Shown here piece by piece: positions 1 to 7,823 of a stretch of 64,000 nt of DNA. Both the position numbers and the translations under genes were made by a program. Below the pieces are notes generated by a model. It had not been told where the DNA came from. It did no database searches and saw only the letters and a program-made list of their open reading frames with translations. Every line of letters begins with the position of its first letter. Position 1 is the first letter of the stretch. The stretch is from an uncultured Bacteroidaceae bacterium. GTDB taxonomy: Bacteria; Bacteroidota; Bacteroidia; Bacteroidales; Bacteroidaceae. The DNA is taken from positions 35,237 through 99,236 of the forward strand of contig CAJOCU010000013.1 in NCBI GenBank assembly GCA_905233765.1. Reading direction: 5' to 3'.

Positions 1-471
1 CTACTCACGTTGATTCCCCAACAGTGGCATAACCAGATAGTTGTCCACAACCATTTCTATTTGGTTGATGAGTTTGGTCTGCGTGGCATTCATCGCACGG
101 GAAACGAACAGCTTCCACAAAACTATCATGGGACACAAAGCCGGTCGTGTCATAGTCTTGAAGAGCTACGCCATCGGCAAGACATGGACTATGTCTTCCT
201 TTCGCCTGTCTTTAACAGCATCACCTACCCCGAGCGCCACGCAGCCTATTCTCCGCAACAGCTTCACGATGCCACCCGTGCCGGTTTAATCGACCGCAAG
301 GTAATGGCAGCAGGAGGCGTCAACAATGAAACACTTCCTTTGCTTTCCGATTATGGCTTCGGTGGTGCCGTCATCTTGGGAGACCTGTGGACACGATTCA
401 ATATCCATTCGGGCCTTGATTACAAAGAAGTTATCGCACACTTCCGCAAATTGCGCAAAGCAGCAGAATAA
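1..471 (+). CDS. Thiamine phosphate synthase family protein (3' part)
   Basis: The reading frame is open from the first base of the window, so the 5' end of the gene is missing; the TTG at base 10 is not a credible start. The visible 156 residues match the second half of a TIM-barrel thiamine phosphate synthase (ThiE/TenI type). They include a 'DYVFLSPVFNSIT' segment, where the family carries its phosphate-binding 'GP(I/V)FPT' loop, and a late 'VMAAGGVNNETLP' strand plus 'GFGGAVILGDLW', the usual C-terminal phosphate site. Such enzymes join the thiazole and pyrimidine halves of thiamine. The loop reads SPVFNS rather than the canonical GPIFPT, as in many Bacteroidetes second copies, so a TenI-like or divergent role is possible. 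A repeat-rich spacer separates it from prs. Confidence 0.75.
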   Translation, partial: LLTLIPQQWHNQIVVHNHFYLVDEFGLRGIHRTGNEQLPQNYHGTQSRSCHSLEELRHRQDMDYVFLSPVFNSITYPERHAAYSPQQLHDATRAGLIDRKVMAAGGVNNETLPLLSDYGFGGAVILGDLWTRFNIHSGLDYKEVIAHFRKLRKAAE

Positions 472-475
472 GAAT

Positions 476-551
476 CGTTTAGCGTTTGGACGTTTAACGT
501 TTAGACGCTAAAAAAAGAATTAAACGACGAACGTTAAACGATAAACGAACA
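476..551. repeat. Simple TTTAACG/GTTAAACG repeats upstream of prs
   Basis: The whole spacer before prs is built from degenerate copies of a short word and its complement (CGTTTAGCG, CGTTTAACG, CGTTTAGACG, then TTAAACGACG, CGTTAAACG, ATAAACG). It ends within a base or two of the ATG. Similar low-complexity words occur upstream of other genes in this window. No promoter box is evident inside it. Confidence 0.7.
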
Positions 552-1481
552 ATGAATAATTTCCTTGTCTTTTCGGGTACAGCCACCCAGTATCTGGCTG
601 AGAAAATATGCAACAGTCTGGGCGTGCCTCAGGGAAAAATCAACATTACGCGCTTTGCCGATGGCGAGTTTAGTGTGAGCTACGAAGAAAGCATTCGCGG
701 TCGCGATGTCTTCCTCGTGCAGAGCACCTTCCCCAATTCAGATAATCTTATGGAGTTGCTCCTGATGATTGATGCCGCCAAGCGCGCCTCAGCACGCACA
801 ATCAATGCTGTAATCCCCTATTTCGGGTGGGCTCGCCAGGACCGTAAGGACAAGCCCCGTGTGGCTATTGGCGCTAAGCTGGTTGCCGACATGCTCTCTG
901 TGGCAGGTGTTAACCGCGTCATCACGATGGACCTCCACGCTGATCAGGAACAAGGATTCTTTAATGTCCCTGTGGATCACCTCTATGCCTCCAGCGTTCT
1001 GCTGCCTTATATCGAGAGCCTCCACTTGGAGAATCTTGTGATTGCCACGCCCGATGTCGGTGGTTCAAAGCGAGCATCGGCCTACTCCAAGTTCTTTGGC
1101 TGCCCGCTGGTACTGTGCAACAAGACACGTCCCCGTCCCAACCAGGTTGGCACGATGCAGATTATCGGCGATGTCACCAATGCCGATGTCGTCCTCGTGG
1201 ATGATATGGTTGACACCGCCGGCACCATCACAAAAGCTGCAGACCTGATGATAGAAAACGGCGCCCGCAGCGTTCGAGCTATTGCCAGCCACTGTGTCAT
1301 GAGCGGCGCAGCCAGCGAGCGTGTACAAAACAGCCAGTTAGAGGAAATCGTGTTCACAGATTCTATTCCCTACAGCAATCGCAGCGCCAAGGTCAAACAA
1401 ATCTCCATTGCCGACCTTATTGCAGAAACCATCCGGCGCGTAGAGGACAACGAAAGCATCAGTAGTCAGTATTTGATTTAA
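552..1481 (+). CDS. prs: Ribose-phosphate pyrophosphokinase (PRPP synthetase)
   Basis: Makes 5-phosphoribosyl-1-diphosphate from ribose 5-phosphate and ATP, the cytosolic precursor for purine, pyrimidine, histidine and tryptophan synthesis. The 309 residues are the usual length. Visible hallmarks are FADGEFSV near residue 36, the metal/ATP region MDLHADQEQGFF near 125, a KTRPRPN flexible-loop segment near 190, and the PRPP-binding loop VVLVDDMVDTAGT near 212-224. The ATG is the first in frame after the repeat-rich spacer and gives the standard N-terminus. It is followed by a long hairpin at 1516-1549. Confidence 0.97.
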   Translation: MNNFLVFSGTATQYLAEKICNSLGVPQGKINITRFADGEFSVSYEESIRGRDVFLVQSTFPNSDNLMELLLMIDAAKRASARTINAVIPYFGWARQDRKDKPRVAIGAKLVADMLSVAGVNRVITMDLHADQEQGFFNVPVDHLYASSVLLPYIESLHLENLVIATPDVGGSKRASAYSKFFGCPLVLCNKTRPRPNQVGTMQIIGDVTNADVVLVDDMVDTAGTITKAADLMIENGARSVRAIASHCVMSGAASERVQNSQLEEIVFTDSIPYSNRSAKVKQISIADLIAETIRRVEDNESISSQYLI

Positions 1482-1515
1482 GTCGGGGCCACAAAAAGAC
1501 GGAACCGTTACAAAA

Positions 1516-1549
1516 GAAAGGTAGGTTGTCTCACGACAACCTACCTTTC
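1516..1549 (+). terminator. Hairpin after prs, terminator-like
   Basis: Perfect 15-bp stem (1516-1530 with 1535-1549) and a TCAC loop; the inner part reads AGGTTGTC-TCAC-GACAACCT. There is no strong T-run after it (ATTAACCTTAAAT), so it may be a processing or attenuation structure rather than a textbook intrinsic terminator. Confidence 0.6.
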
Positions 1550-1570
1550 ATTAACCTTAAATCTAATACC

Positions 1571-1594
1571 ATGAAAAACACGTTGCAAAGTTAG
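1571..1594 (+). other. Seven-codon minigene (MKNTLQS-stop) after the prs hairpin
   Basis: ATG AAA AAC ACG TTG CAA AGT TAG lies 21 nt behind the 1516-1549 hairpin in an otherwise gene-free 219-bp interval. The codons look like a truncated signal-peptide start. It could be a leader peptide, a gene remnant, or part of a dispersed intergenic element; nothing downstream on the same strand would be controlled by it here. Confidence 0.25.
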
Positions 1595-1700
1595 GGCATT
1601 TTCTAAAGAAAGCCAACATAGTGTATGTTTATCAGCTCTTTTTTTAAGTTGTTTAACCTTTTTCACTGTTTCATGTGCTAAAAGGTTAAACAATTTAACT

Positions 1701-2882
1701 TTATTCAACCTGCAAAACCAAGCCTTTCAAATATTCGCCCTCGGGATGATAAATATTCACGGGATGATCTGCAGGCTGATGGAGTTGATGCAGGATGCGG
1801 ACACGCCGTCCACTCTGAGCTGCCGCGGTAAAGATCGCCATTCGGAACTGATCCTTTGACACCGCCTGCGAGCAGGAGAATGTAAAGAGTATTCCGCCCG
1901 GGCGAATCTTCTCAAACGCACGAAGGTTCAGACGAGTATAGCCTTTCAGCGCATTGTGCAATGCATCTTTGTGTTTGGCAAAAGCCGGCGGGTCAAGGAT
2001 AATCAGGTCATAGGACCCCTCTTCCATTTGCTGTAGGAATCGGAAAGCATCCTCGGCGTAAGCCTTGTGTCGGTTGTCTCCGGGGAAATTCAGTTCCATG
2101 TTATCATTGACAAGATCGATCGCCTTCGCCGAGCTATCAACAGAGTGAACAGTGCGGGCTCCTCCTCTCATAGCATAGACCGAAAAACCACCCGTGTAAC
2201 AGAACATATTCAGGATATCGCGACCTTTAGAGTAATGCTCTAACAGACTGCGATTATCTCGCTGATCTACAAAGAACCCCGTCTTCTGGCCACGGAGCCA
2301 GTCAATATGAAACTTGAGTCCGTTTTCAATCGCCACATCATCGGGACTTCCGCCCAGGAGGAAACCATTCTCTTGTCCAAGCTCTGCCTTGAACGGCAAT
2401 GTCGTCTCGCTCTTATAGAAGATATGCTGAACCGTGTCACCCATGACCGTCTTCACAGCCTGCGCAACTTCATTTCTGCAACGATGCATCCCCACACTAT
2501 GCGCCTGCACAACGGCCGTAGCACCATAGATGTCAATGACTAATCCTGGCAGATGGTCCCCTTCACCATGGACCAAACGGTAGGTGCTGTTATTGGGGGA
2601 GTCCGCAACGCCTATTGCGCGACGCACTTCTAAGGCCGCCTGAAGACGACGCTGCCAAAAGGCTTCATCGATAGCTTCATCTTCAAATGTCAGTACCCGC
2701 ACAGCAATAGAGCCTATCTGCCAATGACCGGTGGCAATATAATCGCCATCAGCTGTCAGCACCCTCGCCAGAGCGCCCTCCTCTTGTGCGCCATCGATAT
2801 GATGTATGGCGCCCGAGAAAATCCAAGGATGAAAACGGCGCAAGGACTCGTCCTTTCCGCGTTTAAGATAAATTGTCATCAT
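1701..2882 (-). CDS. rlmI: 23S rRNA cytosine methyltransferase, RlmI type
   Basis: SAM-dependent methyltransferase of the RlmI/YccW family, which makes 5-methylcytosine in 23S rRNA. The 393 residues are full length. An N-terminal PUA domain (about 1-75, with RRFHPWIFSGAI) is followed by a central RNA-binding part and a Rossmann methyltransferase domain. That domain has NMFCYTGGFSVYA at 225-237 (SAM loop), LDPPAF at 296-301, and TFSCSQ near 334-339 holding the catalytic cysteine region. The start overlaps the end of the upstream exonuclease gene by 20 bp, so the two are probably translated from one message. Assignment to RlmI rather than another PUA-containing methyltransferase is by overall architecture. 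Confidence 0.9.
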   Translation of the reverse strand: MMTIYLKRGKDESLRRFHPWIFSGAIHHIDGAQEEGALARVLTADGDYIATGHWQIGSIAVRVLTFEDEAIDEAFWQRRLQAALEVRRAIGVADSPNNSTYRLVHGEGDHLPGLVIDIYGATAVVQAHSVGMHRCRNEVAQAVKTVMGDTVQHIFYKSETTLPFKAELGQENGFLLGGSPDDVAIENGLKFHIDWLRGQKTGFFVDQRDNRSLLEHYSKGRDILNMFCYTGGFSVYAMRGGARTVHSVDSSAKAIDLVNDNMELNFPGDNRHKAYAEDAFRFLQQMEEGSYDLIILDPPAFAKHKDALHNALKGYTRLNLRAFEKIRPGGILFTFSCSQAVSKDQFRMAIFTAAAQSGRRVRILHQLHQPADHPVNIYHPEGEYLKGLVLQVE

Positions 2883-3501
2883 GATGTTCTTGCGTAGTTA
2901 CCAGTTCGAAATCACGTGTGCTCATCAGTCGGTTGATTTCGTCGAAAAGCATGAGACATGCCCAAGCGTCTGTAGCAGCATAGCGTTTCTGAGCCTCGGT
3001 CAACACGTCGGCATCCCAATTCGTCAACCGTTGTGTTTTGGAAATCTTCTGTCCGAAAAGGTTGGCATAGAGCTTTTGAAGGCTCATATCCTGAATGCCT
3101 AACTTTTTCACATAATCCTGAAGCTCAATATAATTGCCGGGCTCGAAATCGGTACGACGGCGCAGCTGGGCCCAGTCATCGTGCAACGACAGCCCGACTT
3201 TCTCCACGCCTTTGTCCGCCAGTAGCTGTACGAGACATTCGGGCAGCCCAATCCGATTCAGGCGGAACAGGAAACACGTGTCGGGCGTTGCGACCTGCAA
3301 GAGTCCCACCGGATTCATTCCTCCAGGCTTGAAATTGGGGCGAGTCTCCGTGTCAATACCCAATCGCTGCGAACGTGAAAGGTAGGCCACCGCACGCCGC
3401 GCCTCTCCCACGCTCTGAATGACAATAATGCGTCCGTCAAACAGAGCCTTGGGCAACGCCGCAATGGCGTGTTTATCGAATTGTGAGTATATTGTTTTCA
3501 C
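2863..3501 (-). CDS. RNase D-like 3'-5' exonuclease domain protein
   Basis: Single-domain DEDDy 3'-5' exonuclease resembling the catalytic part of RNase D. GIDTETRP carries the first two acidic residues, LSLHDDW the third, and KRYAATDAWACL the final Tyr/Asp motif. There is no HRDC domain. I start at the GTG at 3501 (MKTIYSQFDKHAIAALP...). The longer frame beginning at 3576 would start upstream of a clear -7 box at 3523-3530, and the residues before the GTG are lysine/phenylalanine-rich noise. This gives 212 residues, normal for the Bacteroidetes family. The gene overlaps rlmI by 20 bp and is divergent from ftsK. Confidence 0.85.
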   Translation of the reverse strand: MKTIYSQFDKHAIAALPKALFDGRIIVIQSVGEARRAVAYLSRSQRLGIDTETRPNFKPGGMNPVGLLQVATPDTCFLFRLNRIGLPECLVQLLADKGVEKVGLSLHDDWAQLRRRTDFEPGNYIELQDYVKKLGIQDMSLQKLYANLFGQKISKTQRLTNWDADVLTEAQKRYAATDAWACLMLFDEINRLMSTRDFELVTTQEHHDDNLS

Positions 3502-3522
3502 GAAATCAACCTGTTCAAGGTG

Positions 3523-3530
3523 CAAAATTA
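3523..3530 (-). promoter_or_regulatory. Bacteroidetes -7 box for exonuclease-rlmI
   Basis: Minus-strand TAATTTTG fits TAnnTTTG and lies about 22 bases before the proposed GTG start at 3501. It places transcription start near 3518. Confidence 0.7.
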
Positions 3531-3584
3531 CAGCTTTTTTGAAAAAAATAGTTCTTTTTTGATGAAAAGTTATCAAAAAAGCAT

Positions 3585-3592
3585 TACTTTTG
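3585..3592 (+). promoter_or_regulatory. Bacteroidetes -7 box for ftsK
   Basis: TACTTTTG (TAnnTTTG) lies 25 bp upstream of the ftsK ATG. The box is divergent from and only about 55 bp away from the exonuclease promoter, so the two promoters share an AT-rich stretch. Confidence 0.75.
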
Positions 3593-3617
3593 TCGCCAAA
3601 TAAGGAGAGAAAGGTTT

Positions 3618-6206
3618 ATGACAAAAGAAACTAAAAGCCAACCGACACGCTCACGCGCGCCTAAGCGCAAGGTACACCCCAACAACAAAACCCAGGACCA
3701 AAGCCTCCACATGCACGAGGCAATGCGCGGTGATCGCGACGAGCCTCTGAACAGGATTGAAGCCATCCGCATCGCCTTAGGTGTCCTGCTCTTGGCAGCG
3801 GCGGCCTTCACCTTGCTTAGCTTCGTCTCGCATCTGCTCACCGGCGGCGCAGATCAGAAAGTGCTGCAAGGCGGCTACTATGGCGACGCCAAGAACTGGG
3901 CGGGATACATTGGTGCCTGGTGGAGCGAGTACTGGATTACTCGCAACTTTGGCCTAGGTGCATTCTTCATTCCCGTATTCGCTTTTGCCGCATCGCTCAA
4001 GCTTACAGGAGCTTACTATGTGCGTCTGTGGAAATGGTTCATCAATTGCGCCATCCTACTCTGTTGGGTCAGCGTGGCTGCCGCTTTCTTTCTCACCTCT
4101 TCTTTCTCCGCGAACCCCTCCATCAGCTATATTAGTCCTGGTGGTTATCATGGTTTACGCATTGTCGAGATTCTCACTGGGATGGTCGGCAATGTGGGGA
4201 CCTTCATCCTTATTATCCTCTCGTTGCTAGCCTACCTTTGCTATCTCAGCGCCGAGACCATCCGCATCATTAAGCGCCTGCTTCATCCCCAGCAATTCGC
4301 CCGTGAATTGCGGGAGCGCTACCCCGTGCTGAGTCGCATTGTTGCCTTCTTCCACAAACCCACGGAAGAGGATGACGCGTCCGAAGAAGAGGAGCCTACG
4401 GAAAAGGAACCCGATGTGCCGCTCGTCATCGACCTCACCGACGAGCCGTCCGTCGTCACGACACCTTCCACCGACGTACCGCTGGCCACCGTTGTCACCC
4501 CCGTCGTAGAACCCGTGCAGCCCCTTGTCCGCGAAACGTTCCCGAGCACAGTCTCCGGCATGCCCTCCGAGACACCCTCCGAGACGCCTTTCACCATCGA
4601 GCCCGCTAGCGGCGAGGACAACGACGACACGCCCTTCACCATTGAACATCCACAGGAAGACGAGATTCTCGATGAAGAGCACGAGGCAGCCCTCGAGCCC
4701 TACGATCCCAAGCTCGATCTGGAGAACTACCGCTACCCCACCCTTGACCTGCTCAAGCACTACGACGTAGATCCCCATGCCAACATCGACATGGAAGAGC
4801 AGACGAAGAACAAGGACCAGATCATCTACGTCCTGCGCACATTTGGCGTTGAGATTTCCAGCATCAAGGCCACCGTGGGTCCCACCATCACTCTCTACGA
4901 GATTACGCCAGCCCCCGGTGTTCGCATCTCCAAGATCCGCAACCTCGAGGATGACATCGCCCTTTCGCTCTCAGCCCTCGGCATCCGCATCATCGCACCC
5001 ATTCCGGGCAAAGGCACCATCGGTATCGAAGTGCCGAATGCCAAGCCGCAGATTGTCTCCATGGAGAGCATCCTCAACAGCAAGAAATTCGCCGAGACCA
5101 CCATGGAGCTGCCGATGGCGCTGGGCAAGACCATCACCAACGAAGTCTTCATGGCCGACCTGGCTAAGATGCCACACCTGCTCGTAGCCGGTGCCACAGG
5201 TCAGGGTAAGTCCGTAGGCCTCAACGCCATCATCACCTCACTGCTCTACAAGAAGCACCCCGCCGAGCTAAAGTTCGTCATGGTCGATCCCAAGAAGGTG
5301 GAGTTCCCCATCTACTCCCCCATCGTCAACCACTTCCTCGCACAAATCGAGGACGAGGACGACGAGCCCATCATCACCGACGTGCAGAAGGTCATCAATA
5401 CACTCAAGAGCCTCTGCCTGGAGATGGACACGCGCTACGACCTGCTGAAGAAAGCCCGTGCGCGTAACATCAAGGAGTACAACGAGAAATTCAAGAACCG
5501 CCAGCTCAACCCGCAGAACGGACATAAGTTCCTCCCCTACATCGTGGTCATCATCGATGAGTTCGGAGACCTCATCATGACCGCCGGCAAGGAGATTGAG
5601 CTCCCCATCGCTCGCATCGCCCAGCTGGCTCGTGCCGTGGGAATGCACATGATCATCGCCACACAGCGCCCGACCACTAACATCATCACGGGTACCATCA
5701 AGGCCAACTTCCCGGCCCGCATGGCCTTCAAGGTCAGCGCCATGATCGACTCCCGCACCATCCTGGACCGTCCGGGTGCTAACCAGCTTATCGGTAAGGG
5801 TGACATGCTCTTCCTTGCCGGCTCGGAGCCCATTCGTCTGCAATGCGCCTTCGTCGATACCCCCGAGGTGGAGAAGATTGCCAACTTCATTGCCTGCCAG
5901 CAGAGCTACAATGCCCCCTTCGCCCTGCCGCGTCCGCCTATGGAGGATGCCGGCGGTACTGCCGACGTCGATATGAACCACCTCGACCCCATGTTCGCCG
6001 AGGCCGCCCGACTCATTGTCACCAGCCAGCAGGGGTCCACCAGCATGATCCAGCGCAAATTCTCCATCGGCTACAACCGCGCAGGGCGCCTCATGGACCA
6101 ACTCGAGACCGCCGGTGTCGTAGGTCCCGCACAAGGTGCTAAGCCGCGCGATGTGCTCATTCAAGACGAAATCACCCTTGACAATCTCCTCAACAGTTTA
6201 GGTTAA
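3618..6206 (+). CDS. ftsK: DNA translocase FtsK/SpoIIIE
   Basis: Septum-anchored ATPase that pumps chromosome ends to the daughter cells and promotes dimer resolution. Of 862 residues, about 1-210 contain four hydrophobic membrane segments. Residues about 240-380 form an acidic, proline/threonine-rich linker. The motor follows with Walker A GATGQGKSV near 524-532, MVDPKKVEF, and Walker B VVIIDEFGDL near 642-652. The C-terminal gamma winged helix (about 795-860, including QRKFSIGYNRAGRLMDQLE) would read the KOPS polarity signals. The ATG follows AAGGTTT and a -7 box at 3585. Unusually long antisense open frames here are GC-driven shadows. Confidence 0.96.
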   Translation: MTKETKSQPTRSRAPKRKVHPNNKTQDQSLHMHEAMRGDRDEPLNRIEAIRIALGVLLLAAAAFTLLSFVSHLLTGGADQKVLQGGYYGDAKNWAGYIGAWWSEYWITRNFGLGAFFIPVFAFAASLKLTGAYYVRLWKWFINCAILLCWVSVAAAFFLTSSFSANPSISYISPGGYHGLRIVEILTGMVGNVGTFILIILSLLAYLCYLSAETIRIIKRLLHPQQFARELRERYPVLSRIVAFFHKPTEEDDASEEEEPTEKEPDVPLVIDLTDEPSVVTTPSTDVPLATVVTPVVEPVQPLVRETFPSTVSGMPSETPSETPFTIEPASGEDNDDTPFTIEHPQEDEILDEEHEAALEPYDPKLDLENYRYPTLDLLKHYDVDPHANIDMEEQTKNKDQIIYVLRTFGVEISSIKATVGPTITLYEITPAPGVRISKIRNLEDDIALSLSALGIRIIAPIPGKGTIGIEVPNAKPQIVSMESILNSKKFAETTMELPMALGKTITNEVFMADLAKMPHLLVAGATGQGKSVGLNAIITSLLYKKHPAELKFVMVDPKKVEFPIYSPIVNHFLAQIEDEDDEPIITDVQKVINTLKSLCLEMDTRYDLLKKARARNIKEYNEKFKNRQLNPQNGHKFLPYIVVIIDEFGDLIMTAGKEIELPIARIAQLARAVGMHMIIATQRPTTNIITGTIKANFPARMAFKVSAMIDSRTILDRPGANQLIGKGDMLFLAGSEPIRLQCAFVDTPEVEKIANFIACQQSYNAPFALPRPPMEDAGGTADVDMNHLDPMFAEAARLIVTSQQGSTSMIQRKFSIGYNRAGRLMDQLETAGVVGPAQGAKPRDVLIQDEITLDNLLNSLG

Positions 6207-6263
6207 TTCGCCACTTTCGGCAGATTTCTGAGAATTTCTTGCGCGCGTTCTAATTATTATAGT

Positions 6264-6271
6264 TAACTTTG
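6264..6271 (+). promoter_or_regulatory. Bacteroidetes -7 box before the glycosyltransferase gene
   Basis: TAACTTTG lies 35 bp before the ATG at 6307, in the 100-bp gap after ftsK; it fits TAnnTTTG. It probably drives the glycosyltransferase and the lipoprotein pair behind it. Confidence 0.65.
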
Positions 6272-6306
6272 CAGCCGCGTAAGTAAATTCTTTAACCTCT
6301 ACATAG

Positions 6307-7257
6307 ATGGATATTTCTGTCATTGTACCCCTTTACAATGAGGCCGAATCGCTCACTGAGCTGCACGCGTGGATCAAGCGTGTGATGGATGCCAACGGCT
6401 TCACGTATGAAATCATCTTCGTCAACGACGGCTCCACCGATGCCTCTTGGGATGTCATAGAATCGCTCTCTGCAGAGAACCCCGAGGTGAAAGGCATTAA
6501 GTTCCGCCGTAACTACGGCAAGAGCCCCGCCCTCTTCTGTGGTTTCCGTCGCGCCGAGGGCGATGTGGTCATCACGATGGACGCCGACCTGCAGGACTCT
6601 CCCGACGAGATTCCCGAGCTACGCCGCATGATTGTGGAAGACGGCTACGACCTGGTCAGCGGCTACAAGCAGAAGCGCTACGACCCGCTCTCAAAGACCA
6701 TTCCCACAAAGCTCTTCAACGCCACTGCCCGCGCCGTGAGCGGCATCAAGAACCTGCACGACTTCAACTGTGGCCTGAAGGCCTATCGCCACGATGTGGT
6801 CAAGAACATTGAGGTCTATGGCGAGATGCACCGCTATATCCCCTATCTCGCCAAGAATGCCGGCTTCGACAAAATCGGCGAGAAGGTCGTTCACCATCAG
6901 GCCCGCAAGTACGGCAAGACGAAGTTCGGTCTGGACCGCTTCGTTAACGGTTACCTCGACCTGCTCTCCCTGTGGTTCCTCAGCCGTTTCGGCCTGAAGC
7001 CGATGCACGTGTTTGGGTTGATGGGCACCTTGATGTTCTTCCTCGGCTTCGTGGCCGTCATCATCGTGGGCATCAACAAGCTCTACGCCCTGGCCAACGG
7101 CATCCCTGCTCGTCTGGTAACGGATTCCCCCTATTTCTACATCTCATTGACGATGATGTTGCTCGGCACCCAGCTCTTCGTTGCGGGTTTCCTCGGCGAC
7201 CTCATCAGCCGCAGCTCGCAACAGCGCAACGACTACCAGATAGAGAAGGAGTTGTAA
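6307..7257 (+). CDS. Polyprenyl-phosphate-type glycosyltransferase family 2
   Basis: GT2 enzyme of the DPM1/GtrB/ArnC type, expected to transfer a sugar from a nucleotide donor to a polyprenyl phosphate at the inner membrane. The 316 residues begin with the GT-A fold: SVIVPLYNEAESL (about 4-16), FVNDGSTD (about 39-46), and the metal-binding TMDADLQDSPDEI near 96-108. Two C-terminal hydrophobic segments follow (about 240-262 and 275-300), as in GtrB-like enzymes. The stop is 8 bp before the next gene, so the two are likely cotranscribed. The sugar and acceptor cannot be told from sequence. Confidence 0.9.
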   Translation: MDISVIVPLYNEAESLTELHAWIKRVMDANGFTYEIIFVNDGSTDASWDVIESLSAENPEVKGIKFRRNYGKSPALFCGFRRAEGDVVITMDADLQDSPDEIPELRRMIVEDGYDLVSGYKQKRYDPLSKTIPTKLFNATARAVSGIKNLHDFNCGLKAYRHDVVKNIEVYGEMHRYIPYLAKNAGFDKIGEKVVHHQARKYGKTKFGLDRFVNGYLDLLSLWFLSRFGLKPMHVFGLMGTLMFFLGFVAVIIVGINKLYALANGIPARLVTDSPYFYISLTMMLLGTQLFVAGFLGDLISRSSQQRNDYQIEKEL

Positions 7258-7265
7258 GGGACCCC

Positions 7266-7823
7266 ATGAACATTTTTATCAAGCAATTCGACAAGGTAAT
7301 CACTCCCTCCCTCATAGGAAGGGTGAAGGGTGGGTCCGCTCTATTTTTACTACTTTTCACCTTCCTGTCCTGCGACACCAACAACTGCCTGCTCGAAACC
7401 AAGGTGCAATGCGTCTATGGTTTCTATGCCTCGGCACGCAGCGACGACGGAGCTTTTGCCGCTGGTGAAGCTATTTCCGTTGCCGACACCATCACCATCA
7501 CCGCCATGGGCATCAACACGGTTCTGGCCAATCGCCTCGTGAACCAGAGCGGCGTGAAACTGCCCGTGAGCTACTACGGCGACGTCGATTCGTTGCTCTT
7601 CACGTTCAACGCCACGGACGGCACGGGCTACGACACGCTCTATATCAGCAAGCGAAACATCGCCCACCTCGATGACCCCTCGTGCCCGGCCCACATGTGG
7701 CACAACATCACCTCGGTACATTCCACCCACAACCTAATAGACACGGTTCTCGTCAGTGAATCTAACATCAACTATGACGGTCTTGAAAACCTCCAGATCT
7801 ACTTCCGCACAGCTCAGGAATAG
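7266..7823 (+). CDS. DUF6452-like lipoprotein
   Basis: Secreted lipoprotein of 185 residues found in Bacteroidetes beside DUF6048 proteins; function unknown. The ATG at 7266 lies 8 bp after the glycosyltransferase stop. The frame is open far upstream, but that part is a shadow of the previous gene. The signal peptide is odd: a long N-region (MNIFIKQFDKVITPSLIGR) precedes the hydrophobic ALFLLLFTFLSC lipobox, with cleavage before the Cys of CDTNNC. The extra residues are encoded by a GC-rich palindromic repeat (7301-7336). The mature part is beta-rich with NCLLETKVQCVYGFY and GYDTLYISKRN. It overlaps the next gene by about 50 bp. Confidence 0.75.
   Translation: MNIFIKQFDKVITPSLIGRVKGGSALFLLLFTFLSCDTNNCLLETKVQCVYGFYASARSDDGAFAAGEAISVADTITITAMGINTVLANRLVNQSGVKLPVSYYGDVDSLLFTFNATDGTGYDTLYISKRNIAHLDDPSCPAHMWHNITSVHSTHNLIDTVLVSESNINYDGLENLQIYFRTAQE
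7301..7336 (-). repeat. GC-rich palindromic repeat in a signal-peptide coding region
   Basis: The minus strand reads GACCCACCC...CTTCC-TATGA-GGGAGGGAG, the same family as the serS inverted repeats (56003-56037, 56103-56137) and the copies at 10312 and 57164. Here it adds about 12 codons (ITPSLIGRVKGG) in frame to the N-region of the lipoprotein signal peptide. Confidence 0.6.

Noticed and set aside
1482..1700. tRNA or other stable RNA gene between prs and rlmI
   Set aside because: Only the simple hairpin at 1516-1549 was found; no cloverleaf arms or CCA end could be drawn. No tRNA or rRNA gene was recognised anywhere in the window by eye.
6972..7265. N-terminal extension of the DUF6452 lipoprotein frame
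   Set aside because: Shadow of the glycosyltransferase gene; a signal peptide begins only at the ATG at 7266.
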